A stretch of DNA of 64,000 nucleotides. Source: Paenibacillus sp. PL2-23. Lineage in GTDB: Bacteria; Bacillota; Bacilli; Paenibacillales; Paenibacillaceae. Below, piece after piece: positions 43,522-53,364 of the stretch. The translations under genes and the position numbers were made by a program. The DNA lies in the NCBI RefSeq assembly GCF_040834005.1, contig NZ_CP162129.1, positions 2,938,001 to 3,002,000 on the forward strand, in the 5' to 3' direction. The notes below the pieces were generated by a model. The model did no database searches. It saw only the letters and a list, made by a program, of their open reading frames with translations, and was not told the DNA's origin. Every line of letters begins with the position of its first letter. Position 1 is the stretch's first letter.

Positions 43522-44640
43522 GTGAAAATCATCGTAATCGGAGCGGGCATTCTTGGCGCTTCTACAGCCTATCAATTGGCTAGACGCGGAGCCGAGGTGC
43601 TCATGATCGACCGCCGCGACGCGGGTCAAGCCACAGACGCAGCCGCGGGCATTATATGTCCGTGGCTGACGCAGCGCCGGAATCAAGCCTGGTACCGGTT
43701 GGTGAAGGGGGGCGCGCGCTATTATCCGGAGCTGATCGACGAGCTGAAGCAGTGCGGCGAGACGGATACCGGCTATGCAAGGGTTGGCGCCCTGCACCTT
43801 CACCAGGATCGGGACCGAATCACAGGAATGTCGGAGCGAGCCCGTATACGCAAGGAGGATGCGCCGGAGATTGGAGACATCTCCATACTCGGCGCCGAGG
43901 AGGTCCGGCAGCAGTTCCCGTTGCTCACGGATGCCTATGAAGCCGTGCATATCAGCGGCGCGGCGAGAGTGGACGGACGCGCTTTGCGGGATTCGCTAAT
44001 ACGAGCCGCCCAGCGCCATGGCGCGGAATACGTCCATGGAGACGCCGTTCTATTAACCCATGGAAGCCGAGTTATAGGCGTGACGGCTAACGGCCGGGAA
44101 TATGATGCCCAGCAGGCCATCGTATGCGCCGGAGCATGGGCGGGTCAACTGCTTCAGCCGCTTGGCGTTCAGCTCAGGGTCAGCTGCCAGAAGGCGCAGA
44201 TTATGCATGTTCGGACAACGAACCAGACGGATACCGGCCAATGGCCGGTCGTTATGCCGCCATCCAATCATTACATGCTGGCGTTCGAGCAAGGCAGATT
44301 GGTGCTGGGCTCCACACACGAGGACGTGGCGGAAGCTTATGATACAGAGCCAACAGCTGGCGGTATGCATGAGATATTAAGCAAAAGCTTAGCGGTTGCT
44401 CCCGGCCTGGCCCAGTGCTCCTATGAGGAGACCAGGGTCGGTTTTCGTCCCTTCACGCCTGGCTTTCTGCCCGTCATAGGTGCCATTCCCGGCTGGGAGG
44501 GCCTGCTGACGGCTAACGGGCTAGGCGCATCAGGACTAACAGCGGGACCTTATCTCGGGCTGCAGCTGGCCAAGCTGGCACTGGGTCAGCCTCTTGATCT
44601 GGACCTTAGCGACTATGATATACAGACCGCTTTGGAGTAG
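43522..44640 (+). CDS. FAD-dependent amino-acid oxidase/dehydrogenase (DAO family)
   Basis: The 372-residue flavoprotein begins with the Rossmann FAD motif VIGAGILGASTAYQLARRG and continues with a DAO-type fold: AAGIICPWL, the VDGRALRDSLIRAA helix, AIVCAGAWAG and the C-terminal RVGFRPFTPGFLPVIG and GLGASGLTAGPYLG. It is closest to glycine oxidase/DadA-type enzymes that oxidise small amino acids. The substrate is unknown and there are no thiamine genes next to it. The start is a GTG about a dozen bases after AAAGGA. Confidence 0.87.
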   Translation: MKIIVIGAGILGASTAYQLARRGAEVLMIDRRDAGQATDAAAGIICPWLTQRRNQAWYRLVKGGARYYPELIDELKQCGETDTGYARVGALHLHQDRDRITGMSERARIRKEDAPEIGDISILGAEEVRQQFPLLTDAYEAVHISGAARVDGRALRDSLIRAAQRHGAEYVHGDAVLLTHGSRVIGVTANGREYDAQQAIVCAGAWAGQLLQPLGVQLRVSCQKAQIMHVRTTNQTDTGQWPVVMPPSNHYMLAFEQGRLVLGSTHEDVAEAYDTEPTAGGMHEILSKSLAVAPGLAQCSYEETRVGFRPFTPGFLPVIGAIPGWEGLLTANGLGASGLTAGPYLGLQLAKLALGQPLDLDLSDYDIQTALE

Positions 44641-44785
44641 CTCTATTCTACACAAAAATTTTAATTTATTTGACGATTGATTGTATTCAACTTTTTTCGA
44701 CAAAGGAAACCCTTTATTTGGGTCGAAAGGTTTAACGACTGCGTTTCGTTCCTTTAACCCATTGAAAGGTGTGACCCAACAATCG

Positions 44786-46165
44786 ATGCCGCTTATACAA
44801 GACTCCCTGTTTACGATTGCCTTTCAGAGCTCTCCTATAGGTATGGCGCTTGCCGACCTGGATGGACGCTGGCTGCAGGTGAATCCTGCGTTTTGTGATA
44901 TGCTGGGATATGCCGAGGAAGAGCTGTTAGCATTTTCGTTCCATATGGATTCGTCCCTTCAGGAGCAGCAACGAAGCCTTGAGCGCATTAACCAGATGAT
45001 TGCAGGGGAATTAAGCGTCTGCCGCCTGGAGAAAGGGTATCTGCATCGTAAGGGCCATATCGTCTGGGTTCAGCTAAGCTTAACTATCGTTAGAGATGAG
45101 CAGAGCAGGCCTCTATATTTTATTGCCCACATTCAGGACGTGTCCGCTCAGATGATCGCCGCTTATTCTACTGATATTATTAGCTACGCCGCGCCGGACG
45201 GCAGCTTGCAATATGTGTCGCCCTCCATTAAGACCGTGCTGGGACTGGAGCCTGAGGAGATGATCGGCCAAAACTCGCTTTCCTTCATCCATCCGGAGGA
45301 TGCGGCAGCGCTTCAAAGCGTTTACGAGCGGGACAGCAGCGAAGAGGCGTTCATCATGACCTATCGCTCCAGGCATGCCGACGGACATTATGTCTGGCTG
45401 GAGACGACGGTTCGAACGATTCGGGACAAGACGGGCGTCACGGAGAAAATAATCGGGATTGCTCGCGATATTACAGAGCGCAAGCATGCCGAGCAGCTGA
45501 TGCACGATTCCGAGAAGCTGACATTAGCCGGTCAGCTAGCTGCAGGCATCGCGCACGAGATTCGCAATCCGCTTACCGCAATCAAAGGATTTTTCCAGCT
45601 CTTGCAGTCAGGCAAGATGAAAAGGGATTATTATCAGGTTATTCAGGAGGAATTTCTGCGAATTGAGCTCATCATTAATGAGCTGCTCGTGCTGGCCAAG
45701 CCCCAGGCTGTCAGCTGCGACCGCTACGATATTGTGGCGCTCCTGGATGATGTGACGAAGCTGCTGGAGCCGCAGGCCATCCTGAATAACATCCAGCTTC
45801 AGCGGCGCTTCGAGGAAGCAGCCTTCCATATCGAATGCGACGGCAATCAAATGAAGCAGGTGTTCATTAACGTGCTCAAAAACGCCATGGAAGCTATGCC
45901 AGACGGAGGCGACATTGTGATCTCGCTGAAGCCTGTAGGCAACCTACTTCAGATCATCGTGCAAGATCAAGGCTGCGGCATAGCCAAGGAGGCTGTCAAG
46001 CGCATCGGACAGCCCTTCTTCTCCTCCAAGGAAGCAGGAACGGGGCTTGGCATGATGGTCAGCTTCAAAATTATAGAGGAGCACGGCGGCTCGATGCACA
46101 TTGAGAGCGAGCTGGGCCAAGGAACATCAGTCGCTATTCTATTGCCCATGCCAAGCCGTATATGA
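44786..46165 (+). CDS. PAS-PAS sensor histidine kinase, sporulation-kinase-like
   Basis: The 459-residue soluble kinase has a first PAS domain (about 8-115), a second PAS domain ending RDITERKHAEQ (about 130-240), a dimerisation helix with the phospho-acceptor H257 in AAGIAHEIRNPLTAIKG, and an ATPase domain (N box LKNAMEAM; DQGCGIAKE; GTGLGMMVS). This is the layout of Bacillus KinA/KinE-type phosphorelay kinases. No response regulator is adjacent, as is usual for those orphan kinases. The frame is open to a TTG at 44681; the start is uncertain, and ATG 44786 is taken because it begins just before the first PAS domain. Confidence 0.82.
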   Translation: MPLIQDSLFTIAFQSSPIGMALADLDGRWLQVNPAFCDMLGYAEEELLAFSFHMDSSLQEQQRSLERINQMIAGELSVCRLEKGYLHRKGHIVWVQLSLTIVRDEQSRPLYFIAHIQDVSAQMIAAYSTDIISYAAPDGSLQYVSPSIKTVLGLEPEEMIGQNSLSFIHPEDAAALQSVYERDSSEEAFIMTYRSRHADGHYVWLETTVRTIRDKTGVTEKIIGIARDITERKHAEQLMHDSEKLTLAGQLAAGIAHEIRNPLTAIKGFFQLLQSGKMKRDYYQVIQEEFLRIELIINELLVLAKPQAVSCDRYDIVALLDDVTKLLEPQAILNNIQLQRRFEEAAFHIECDGNQMKQVFINVLKNAMEAMPDGGDIVISLKPVGNLLQIIVQDQGCGIAKEAVKRIGQPFFSSKEAGTGLGMMVSFKIIEEHGGSMHIESELGQGTSVAILLPMPSRI

Positions 46166-46177
46166 CATGAAACGTAG

Positions 46178-46205
46178 CCGTCCCATAGGGGCGGTTTTTC
46201 CTTTT
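46178..46205 (+). terminator. terminator after the kinase gene
   Basis: CCGTCCC at 46178-46184 pairs with GGGGCGG at 46188-46194 (one wobble), followed by a long T-rich run. Confidence 0.75.
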
Positions 46206-46287
46206 TTTTCGGCCTAACGACCCAATTTACACCCCTCTTCCGAATAGTTATACCTATATAGACAGCTTGAGGAGGGGGACTAAGGCT

Positions 46288-48396
46288 ATGAGAGGGACTT
46301 CTAGCAAAACATCAAACCGCCGCGTCTTGCTCAGCAGGAGGCTGGCGCTGGCGCTGGGCTTGTCTGTGGTTGCGATGGCTGCAACAGGCTGGCTCGGACT
46401 TCGCGCAATGGTTGCCGCACAGGATATATCGGAGCTGGACCGACCGCTATCGACCGCTACCATATTATATGATGATGAAGGAAACGAGGCGGTGAAGCTG
46501 TCGTTGAACGACATGGAACCCGTCAGCTTCGACCAAATTCCCGTAGCGATGATCCATGCGATTATCGCCGTGGAGGACAGACGGTTCTACGAGCATCAGG
46601 GGTTTGACGCCTGGAGCATAGGGAGGGCGCTGCTCCGGAATACAACCGCGGGACATACTGTGCAGGGCGGCAGCACCATTACCCAGCAGCTGGCCAAAAA
46701 CGTATTTCTCACCCACGACCGAACATGGAAGCGCAAGTGGAGCGAGGTACTGCTAGCCAGCAAGATCGAGCAGCATTACAGCAAGGATGACATCATGGAG
46801 CTGTATCTGAACCATATTTATTTCGGCGAAGGCGCGTGGGGCATCAAGCGGGCTGCTGAGGTCTACTTCGGCAAGGAGATAGAGCAGTTGACAATCGCCG
46901 AATCTGCGCTGCTTGCCGGGCTAGTCAAGGCGCCATCCGCCCTGACTCCGTTCAAACGACCGGAGGAGGCGATTGAGCGCCGCAATGTTGTGCTGCGCCT
47001 CATGCATGAGCAGGGCTGGCTGGATGCCGCCGCTTATGAAGCTGCAGCAAATGAGCCGCTGACCCTTCGTGACGAGGGAGCGAACCCATCAGAAGGCATG
47101 CCTTACCCCTATTTCACGGACCAGGTGCTTCGAGAGGCGGCTGAGCAGTATGGGTTGACGGAGGATGAGATATGGAATGGCGGGCTCCGCATTTATACAA
47201 CCTTGAGCGCTAAGATGCAGGAAGCCGCAGAGCGCGTATTCGAGAACGATGCGTTGTTCCCGGAGAGCATGGGCGATCAGCTCATCCAAGCTGCCGCGGC
47301 TATTGTGGATCCCCGAACAGGGGGTGTCAAGGCGCTGGTGGGAGGACGAGGGGAGCAGCCCTTCCGAGGCTTTAACCGTGCCGTGCAATTACGCAGGCAG
47401 CCTGGTTCCACGATGAAGCCGCTTGCCGTCTACACTCCGGCGCTTGAGAGCGGCTACCAGCCGACCAGCCGAATCCTGGACGAGCCTGTTCAATTCGGCA
47501 GCTATGCGCCGCAGAATGTCGATAAGTCGTATCACGGCCATGTAACGCTGTATGAAGCGCTTATCCATTCCTATAATATCCCTGCCGTCAAGCTGCTGAA
47601 CGAAATCGGCATGGACCAGGCTATGGCTGCCGCCAGCCGCTTCGGCATTTCGCTGACAGATAAGGATCGGACGCTTGGGCTGGCATTAGGGGGCACCCAT
47701 ACCGGAGTGTCTCCGCTGCAGCTTGCTGAAGCGTACGGCGCGTTCGCTAATGACGGCTTGAGGCTGGACAGCTATACCATTGTCCGAATCGAATCGGCAA
47801 GCGGAGCCGTGCTGGCAGAGCGCAAGGAGGAGGACGGCACACGCGCAGCAGCCAAGGAAACCTCGGACACTTTGACCGCTATGCTGCAAGGCGTTGTGCA
47901 GTCTGGCTCGGGCACAGCAGCCGCTATTGAAGGACGAGAGGTCGCAGGCAAGACCGGCACTACAGAGATGCCGGGGCAGGGAGCCAGGGACAACTGGTTC
48001 GTGGGGTATACCCCGCAGCTGTCCGCCGCTGTATGGCTCGGTTATGACCAGCCGGACGCGCAGCACTATTTGACAACCTCCTCCAAGGCTGCCGCGCTCA
48101 TCTTCAAGGAGCTGATGGGCCAAGCGTTGAAAGGACTGCCCTTCGAAGCGTTTCCTCCTGTCAGCGGCTTTCATAACGGCCAGCTGGAATGGGAGCGTTC
48201 GGATGAACGGGAGGAGGAGTGGGACGCGTTCTGGCAGCAGCTTTGGCCGGGTAAGAAGGAGCCGGACAAGGAACGGAACGATGAAGATGAGGACGAAGAT
48301 AAGGAGGAGCGCAAGGAGCGCAAGCAGGAGCGGAAGAAACGGGAGGAGGAGCGCGAGAAAAAACGCGGCAAGCGCGATGATCATGATGATGACTAA
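46288..48396 (+). CDS. class A penicillin-binding protein (PBP1a type)
   Basis: The 702-residue bifunctional peptidoglycan synthase has an N-terminal membrane anchor (about 18-40), the glycosyltransferase motifs EDRRFYEHQGFD and GGSTITQQLAKN, and transpeptidase motifs PGSTMKP (active Ser), SYN and KTGTT. It polymerises and cross-links cell-wall strands outside the membrane. The last 45 residues are an unusual low-complexity charged tail of alternating acidic and basic blocks (EERKERKQERKKREEERE, then DDHDDD). ATG 46288 follows GGAGGGGG. Confidence 0.95.
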   Translation: MRGTSSKTSNRRVLLSRRLALALGLSVVAMAATGWLGLRAMVAAQDISELDRPLSTATILYDDEGNEAVKLSLNDMEPVSFDQIPVAMIHAIIAVEDRRFYEHQGFDAWSIGRALLRNTTAGHTVQGGSTITQQLAKNVFLTHDRTWKRKWSEVLLASKIEQHYSKDDIMELYLNHIYFGEGAWGIKRAAEVYFGKEIEQLTIAESALLAGLVKAPSALTPFKRPEEAIERRNVVLRLMHEQGWLDAAAYEAAANEPLTLRDEGANPSEGMPYPYFTDQVLREAAEQYGLTEDEIWNGGLRIYTTLSAKMQEAAERVFENDALFPESMGDQLIQAAAAIVDPRTGGVKALVGGRGEQPFRGFNRAVQLRRQPGSTMKPLAVYTPALESGYQPTSRILDEPVQFGSYAPQNVDKSYHGHVTLYEALIHSYNIPAVKLLNEIGMDQAMAAASRFGISLTDKDRTLGLALGGTHTGVSPLQLAEAYGAFANDGLRLDSYTIVRIESASGAVLAERKEEDGTRAAAKETSDTLTAMLQGVVQSGSGTAAAIEGREVAGKTGTTEMPGQGARDNWFVGYTPQLSAAVWLGYDQPDAQHYLTTSSKAAALIFKELMGQALKGLPFEAFPPVSGFHNGQLEWERSDEREEEWDAFWQQLWPGKKEPDKERNDEDEDEDKEERKERKQERKKREEEREKKRGKRDDHDDD

Positions 48397-48461
48397 TCAT
48401 GCTCGTGCATCTAGGGTATAATATGGAATTGAACATGACTTATGGAGCTGGAGGAATACAC

Positions 48462-48776
48462 ATGGCACAGCGATACCGAATCACACGTTCATTCCAAGAG
48501 GATACGCAGGAGCAAGAAATTCCGATTTCGTTGGAGGAATGCAAGGCGTATTTTGCTTCGAAAAGCGACTTTACTTATGCTTCCTCCTACACCGTTACGG
48601 GAAACGGGTCGACGATGACCATTGACGGCGATTTTTTCTTATGGGATCTGAATGGTCGAAGCATTCCCTTCCGCCATTATATGGGCGATCTCTATGTGGC
48701 GATATCCGATGAAGCGGTTATTCCGAAGATGATTGAGGTTGCCGCCGACTTGCGAGCGGATATGTCGGAGGGATAA
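48462..48776 (+). CDS. conserved hypothetical protein, 104 residues
   Basis: The small soluble protein begins AQRYRITRSFQEDTQEQEIP and has an alternating beta pattern (SSYTVTGNGSTMTIDGDFFLW) then a C-terminal helix. No domain family was recognised. The ATG at 48462 lies after TGGAGCTGGAGG. It stands between the PBP gene and a terminator and is probably expressed alone. Confidence 0.6.
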   Translation: MAQRYRITRSFQEDTQEQEIPISLEECKAYFASKSDFTYASSYTVTGNGSTMTIDGDFFLWDLNGRSIPFRHYMGDLYVAISDEAVIPKMIEVAADLRADMSEG

Positions 48777-48792
48777 GACTCGCCGCTTGCCT

Positions 48793-48827
48793 AAGAGCTC
48801 ATGCCGCCTGCCGGTATGAGCTCTTTG
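48793..48827 (+). terminator. terminator hairpin
   Basis: AAGAGCTCAT at 48793-48802 pairs with ATGAGCTCTTT at 48816-48825 approximately, with GC-rich loop. Confidence 0.65.
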
Positions 48828-48856
48828 CTTGCCATGCGGCTTGACCATCGCAGCGG

Positions 48857-49192
48857 CTAACCCGCCACCGGCTTGCCGTTGATATAATAGCTGTCCTCGC
48901 GATAGGCCTGGAACACGACCTCTACTTCCTGGACGCCCAGGCCAAGAACCGTCTTGGTGACAGCCTCCGCACACTGATTCCGTATATCTTGGCCGCGCTC
49001 GAACCAGCCGATCTCGACAAAGGCGAATACAGGATCCTGGGGACCTGCACCGAATACATCCGACGTATGCACGCAGCTCATGGTGAAATTATCTGTACCG
49101 CAGCCGCAAATCGCGGCCAGCTCCTCCGCTAATGGCGCAGCAGCCGTGCGAAGCTGGTCCGCCTCCAAGCCGCGAAACAATAAATGGGGCAT
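48857..49192 (-). CDS. DUF1904 family protein
   Basis: The 111-residue protein matches the DUF1904 family of tautomerase-like small proteins: MPHLLFRGLEADQL, then FVEIGWFERGQDIRNQCAEAVT and the end VEVVFQAYREDSYYINGKP. The proline right after the initiator Met is notable because tautomerases use Pro1 as catalytic base. Whether DUF1904 has such activity is not known. The ATG follows AGGAGG. Confidence 0.85.
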   Translation of the reverse strand: MPHLLFRGLEADQLRTAAAPLAEELAAICGCGTDNFTMSCVHTSDVFGAGPQDPVFAFVEIGWFERGQDIRNQCAEAVTKTVLGLGVQEVEVVFQAYREDSYYINGKPVAG

Positions 49193-49338
49193 AGCTGAAT
49201 TCCTCCTGTTTATCTAAATGTATGTCAATCATGGAATGGTAGTAGTATAACATGTTTGAGGGCCGTTGGAACGGATTGGAATCCAGTCTCCTTGTCTGAT
49301 ACAATAATTCCGAATGAGTACGCCAAGGGGGGGACCAC

Positions 49339-50391
49339 ATGACTTTCGGAGCTCGGATGCTTAAGACCGGCATTGCCGTTACGCTCGCCTTGTATGTGAG
49401 CAGCTGGCTTGAATTCTCTCCTCCAGTTATTGCCGCGGTTGCCGCCATCTTCGCGCTTCAGCCGTCCATCTACCGGTCTTGGCGGCATTTCCTTGAGCAG
49501 GTGCAGGCGAACACGCTTGGCGCTATCATCGCGCTGCTTGCGGGCACCTACTTCTCGAATGAGCCCATCGCCATTGGCGTTGTCTGCATTCTGGTCATCA
49601 TGCTCTGTATGAAAATCGGGATGAGCGAGTCGATCGGCCTGACGCTCGTCACGGTTGTAGCCGTAATGGAGGCGTCCGGGCAATGGCAATTCGCCCTGAA
49701 TCGCTTCCTGCTCAGTATGATCGGCATCGTATCCGCCTTCCTGCTTAATATTGCCTTTATTCCGCCGGACCCCAGGGAGCAATTCAACAAGCAGATTCAC
49801 AGCGTATTCAACCAGCTGTCGCTGCTGCTGCGAACCGCGATTTCCGACGAGATCAAGGAGAAGGTATTCCGGGAGCAGAAGCAGGAGCTGGCGGATGGCC
49901 TCCGGGCCTTGTCCGATAAGTACAAGCTGCTTGAGGAGGAGCGCAAGAAGCTGAAGCGGGCGAAGTATCGGCAGAAGCGGCAGATCGTCGTATACAAGCA
50001 GTTGCTTCATAATTTGCAGAAGGGCTATGAGGTGCTGGAGGCGGTGCAGGAGCATTATTTCCAATCCGACCGGACGCCCGCGATCAATCAATGTTATGAC
50101 CGGCACCTGGAGATGCTCATTAAGTTCAACGAGCATGTGCTGCTCAAAATTGAGGAGAAGGTGAAGCCGGGCAGCTGGAAATCCGATACGGTGGAGCGGG
50201 ATAACGACGCGTTCATACGGGTCGCCAGAAGCCAGCTTGCAGAGGATCAGGACGGCTCGCTGAGGCTGCTTATCGTCGCAGCGGCCATCTACGATTACGG
50301 CCATCAGACCATCCGGTCGAATCGCCTGGTGGAACGCAAGGAAGCGGAGGAGCAGGACCAACAAACTATGAACATGATAAGGGAGAGTTAA
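49339..50391 (+). CDS. aromatic acid exporter-like (ArAE/FUSC) membrane protein
   Basis: The 350-residue protein has four to five helices in residues 1-140, starting MTFGARMLKTGIAVTLALYVSSWL and FALQPSIYRSWRHFLEQ, typical of the ArAE_1/FUSC family, then a long cytoplasmic helical domain with coiled-coil segments (LLEEERKKLKRAKYRQK). Members are thought to export aromatic acids or other anions, based on distant AaeB homology. It is about 8.5 kb from the hydroxybenzoate-type operon, so a link is only speculative. The start follows AAGGGGGG. Confidence 0.8.
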   Translation: MTFGARMLKTGIAVTLALYVSSWLEFSPPVIAAVAAIFALQPSIYRSWRHFLEQVQANTLGAIIALLAGTYFSNEPIAIGVVCILVIMLCMKIGMSESIGLTLVTVVAVMEASGQWQFALNRFLLSMIGIVSAFLLNIAFIPPDPREQFNKQIHSVFNQLSLLLRTAISDEIKEKVFREQKQELADGLRALSDKYKLLEEERKKLKRAKYRQKRQIVVYKQLLHNLQKGYEVLEAVQEHYFQSDRTPAINQCYDRHLEMLIKFNEHVLLKIEEKVKPGSWKSDTVERDNDAFIRVARSQLAEDQDGSLRLLIVAAAIYDYGHQTIRSNRLVERKEAEEQDQQTMNMIRES

Positions 50392-50394
50392 TGA

Positions 50395-50688
50395 ATGAAG
50401 CATGCTCCAACGGCTATTCTGCTTATTCTCATGCAAATCTTATTCGGACTTAGTACACTATTGTGGGCGATTTATGTACTCATGACGCTGCTGATGGCGG
50501 ATCAATTCGGCGATCTGAACGCCATTGAGACCGCATCGATGATTATGATCTGGCTATTTCCCATCGCTTCCATCGGGACAGCTATCATCAGTTGGATCTT
50601 GTATCATAAACGCGCATTCCGGAAAGCCGGCTGGATCAGCATTATCCCGGCGTTGTGGATTGTTCCCTTATTCGGCTTCTTCGAATAA
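50395..50688 (+). CDS. small three-helix membrane protein
   Basis: The 97-residue product has three hydrophobic helices (about 7-33, 45-66 and 75-94) with a short acidic loop. The start ATG is three bases after the ArAE-like gene stop with GGGAG upstream, so they form an operon. No family was recognised. Confidence 0.65.
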   Translation: MKHAPTAILLILMQILFGLSTLLWAIYVLMTLLMADQFGDLNAIETASMIMIWLFPIASIGTAIISWILYHKRAFRKAGWISIIPALWIVPLFGFFE

Positions 50689-50710
50689 GCAGCCCCTACC
50701 GATGACATAA

Positions 50711-50755
50711 GAGGCAGCCTTGGACTAGATAAACCGTCCAAGGCTGCCTCTTTCC
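50711..50755 (+). terminator. terminator before the first ger operon
   Basis: GAGGCAGCCTTGGAC (50711-50725) pairs with GTCCAAGGCTGCCTC (50736-50750), 15 perfect pairs, then TTTCCT. Confidence 0.85.
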
Positions 50756-50827
50756 TATTTCCTATGAATGGCATACGCCCGACTGGGCAAAATAGGATAA
50801 AATTCGGCAGCAGGGAGGCGGAGCTTT

Positions 50828-52231
50828 ATGATTTCCAAACCGGGCACCGCGAACAACTATGAGCAGCTTGGCAAGCAGCTGCACAACAGCAGCGATTTCA
50901 AGTCTCGCTTGCTCCATGCGGGAGAGCATCGCTACCGACTGTTCTATATGGATTCCATGATCGATCCGAAGATTGTACAGGATCATATTATTCAGCCCTT
51001 GCTTCAACAGCCGGGAGTGCCGGTCGGCGAGGCGGTTACGATACTGAATTATGCCGAGACCGATTGGCTGCCGGAAGCGGCGAAGGCAATTATTGAGGGG
51101 AAAAGCGTACTGCAGCGCGAGGGCGATGCCACCCTGTATTTGCTCGACACACCGCTCAACAAGGAGCGCTCTATTAATATTCCCGTGAACGAACGTGCGC
51201 TTCGCGGCTCCAACGAAGCACTAATTGAGAACCTGCAAACGAATGTGTATATGCTGCGGCAGATGATGGCAACGTCAGACTTAGCCGTCAAATCCTATAC
51301 GCTGGGAAAGCGAACAAATACGACGGTGTCCATTCTATACATGGACTCCCTTGTGAATAAGGATGTGCTTCGGGAATTCGAGAAGCGCATTCAGCAAATT
51401 GAGCTGGATTATGTAGAGGCTCCGGGTTTTGTGCGGGAGCTGATCCAAGACAAGCAATTTGCCATGTTTCCACGGTTTCTGGTCACCGAGAGGCCCGACC
51501 GTGTTCGATCTTATCTCATGGACGGCAAAATTGCCATTATAACCGAAGGCTCTCCGGACTGCCTGATCCTGCCCGTTACGTTCTGGGCATTCTTCCAGTC
51601 GCCGGATGATTATCAGCTGGGGTGGATGTTCGGCAGCGCCGTAAGGCTGCTTCGCATATTCTGTTTCCTCATTGCAATCAGCTTGCCGGGCGCCTATGTC
51701 GCTCTTGTCACCTTCGATCCGCGCATGCTGCCGTTCGAGATCGCGTTGACGCTGCAAAGCTCCTTGCAATATATTGCGATGTCGCCGCTGCTGGAGGCGG
51801 TGTTTATGCTCTTGACGCTTGAAATTCTGCGCGAGGCCTCCATTAGACTGCCCAACCCCATCGGCCAGACTCTTGGTGTTGTTGGAGGTATTGTGATAGG
51901 CACCATTGTTGTACAATCCAATCTGATCTCCAACATGATGGTTATCGTGATTGCGGTGACAGGCATCTCTTCATTCATTATTCCAACTTACGAGATGAGC
52001 GGGGCTGCCAGATATTTAACGTATCCCTTCATCGTACTGTCCGCGTTGTTTGGACTCATTGGCCTGGTGCTGGCATACATGCTGCTCATTACGCACTTGT
52101 CGAGACTGCATACTATGGGTATTCCGTATTTCATATCCAGCGTAGGTCCGAGGAGAAGCTGGGATACGGTGTTTCGCGCTCCTATTCGCTTACTGAAGCA
52201 ACGCAAAAATAGCAAAAGCGACTTGGGCTGA
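50828..52231 (+). CDS. GerA-type spore germinant receptor A subunit
   Basis: The A subunit spans the inner spore membrane and, with B and C subunits, detects germinants. The 467-residue protein has a large N-terminal soluble domain (about 1-260), the family segments ILYMDSLVNKDVLREFEKRI, and TERPDRVRSYLMDGKIAII, then five to six C-terminal helices with LPNPIGQTLGVVGGIVIGT. The start ATG follows GGAGGCGGAG. The next gene begins 29 bases downstream. Confidence 0.93.
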   Translation: MISKPGTANNYEQLGKQLHNSSDFKSRLLHAGEHRYRLFYMDSMIDPKIVQDHIIQPLLQQPGVPVGEAVTILNYAETDWLPEAAKAIIEGKSVLQREGDATLYLLDTPLNKERSINIPVNERALRGSNEALIENLQTNVYMLRQMMATSDLAVKSYTLGKRTNTTVSILYMDSLVNKDVLREFEKRIQQIELDYVEAPGFVRELIQDKQFAMFPRFLVTERPDRVRSYLMDGKIAIITEGSPDCLILPVTFWAFFQSPDDYQLGWMFGSAVRLLRIFCFLIAISLPGAYVALVTFDPRMLPFEIALTLQSSLQYIAMSPLLEAVFMLLTLEILREASIRLPNPIGQTLGVVGGIVIGTIVVQSNLISNMMVIVIAVTGISSFIIPTYEMSGAARYLTYPFIVLSALFGLIGLVLAYMLLITHLSRLHTMGIPYFISSVGPRRSWDTVFRAPIRLLKQRKNSKSDLG

Positions 52232-52260
52232 AATCCAATGAAGCAGGAGGGACAAGCGAA

Positions 52261-53364
52261 ATGAACATTAGATTGACCAAAATTACAGCATTTCAGCTAT
52301 TTGCCCTCGTCATATTGAATCAAGTCGGATTTAATGTGCTTACGATTCCATTCCCGCAGTCCCATGACGCGGGTTATGACGCCTGGCTGTCCATCCTGCT
52401 GGGAGGAGTCTGGGCGCAGCTTATCATTCTCGTGATCTATTGGCTATGCACACGCTACCCGGATATGCCGCTGCCCCAGTCTATTCGGCTCATAGCGGGG
52501 CAGGCGGTCGGCACCTTCCTTAATCTCATTATTGCAATCTATTGCCTGGAATCCAGCCTATTGATCATCGTGTCATACGCAGACGTCATCAACCGCTGGG
52601 TTCTATACGCGACTCCTTGGTCGGTCTTGATTGGCATATCCATATTTATCGCCGCGTATGTCGCATCCTCCACACTAAGAGTAATCGCTACCATTACACA
52701 GACCATTATTCTGATGTTCCTGCTCTGCTTGATTCTCATCTTCATCAGCGGGATGGGGAAGGGCTCCTTCCTGCATTTCCTCCCAATGGGCGCTCATGGG
52801 CTTGGGCCTATCTTAAAGGCCTCATTGCCGGCCTTCTGGGTATACGCAGGCTATGAGCTATTGCTATATGTATTTCCCTACGTCGACAACCGCTCTCATA
52901 AAAAAACATTGCTTGTGATGACCGCCGCAAACGGGGCGACAACGTTCCTGTATGTCATGGTTGCGCTCATTGTGACGCACAACTTTAACGAAAGCCAGCT
53001 ATCGGCCATCCCCGAGCCGTTAATTTTTCTGCTGCGCCAATTCAACTGGCCCGTCATGCAAAGCTTGGACATCTTAATGATCGCGGTCTGGTTCTCGATT
53101 ACCACCGTTACCGCTTATGTGTATTTGTTTCTGGCTGCCCGCTACTTCGCCTTTATTCGGAAATCGGAGATCCGAAGGCACGGACTGCTCGTGTTTATTT
53201 TCGCCGTCATCATGTTCCTTGCAGGCTTGTGGGGCTCGGATCGGTCGCATATTCATTTGTTTTCGAATTATCACAATATAGCGACTGTCGTGGTTGTTGC
53301 GGCTATGCCGGCAATCTTGCTGATTGTCTCTTTGGCTCGCGGAAAAAAGGGGAGTATGGAATGA
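52261..53364 (+). CDS. GerB-type spore germination permease
   Basis: The 367-residue protein has ten helices of the APC superfamily and the spore-permease pattern (LTKITAFQLFALVILNQVG, FLHFLPMGAHGLGPILKAS, PAFWVYAGYELLLYVFPYV). B subunits determine germinant recognition in known receptors. The germinant here is unknown. ATG 52261 follows CAGGAGG, and the stop overlaps gerC by four bases. Confidence 0.92.
   Translation: MNIRLTKITAFQLFALVILNQVGFNVLTIPFPQSHDAGYDAWLSILLGGVWAQLIILVIYWLCTRYPDMPLPQSIRLIAGQAVGTFLNLIIAIYCLESSLLIIVSYADVINRWVLYATPWSVLIGISIFIAAYVASSTLRVIATITQTIILMFLLCLILIFISGMGKGSFLHFLPMGAHGLGPILKASLPAFWVYAGYELLLYVFPYVDNRSHKKTLLVMTAANGATTFLYVMVALIVTHNFNESQLSAIPEPLIFLLRQFNWPVMQSLDILMIAVWFSITTVTAYVYLFLAARYFAFIRKSEIRRHGLLVFIFAVIMFLAGLWGSDRSHIHLFSNYHNIATVVVVAAMPAILLIVSLARGKKGSME

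Noticed and set aside
49225..50436. 403-codon open frame on the minus strand
   Set aside because: It is the antisense of the ArAE-like gene; its product is Leu/Gln/Arg-rich with no domain pattern, and the plus-strand gene has a clear family match and ribosome site.
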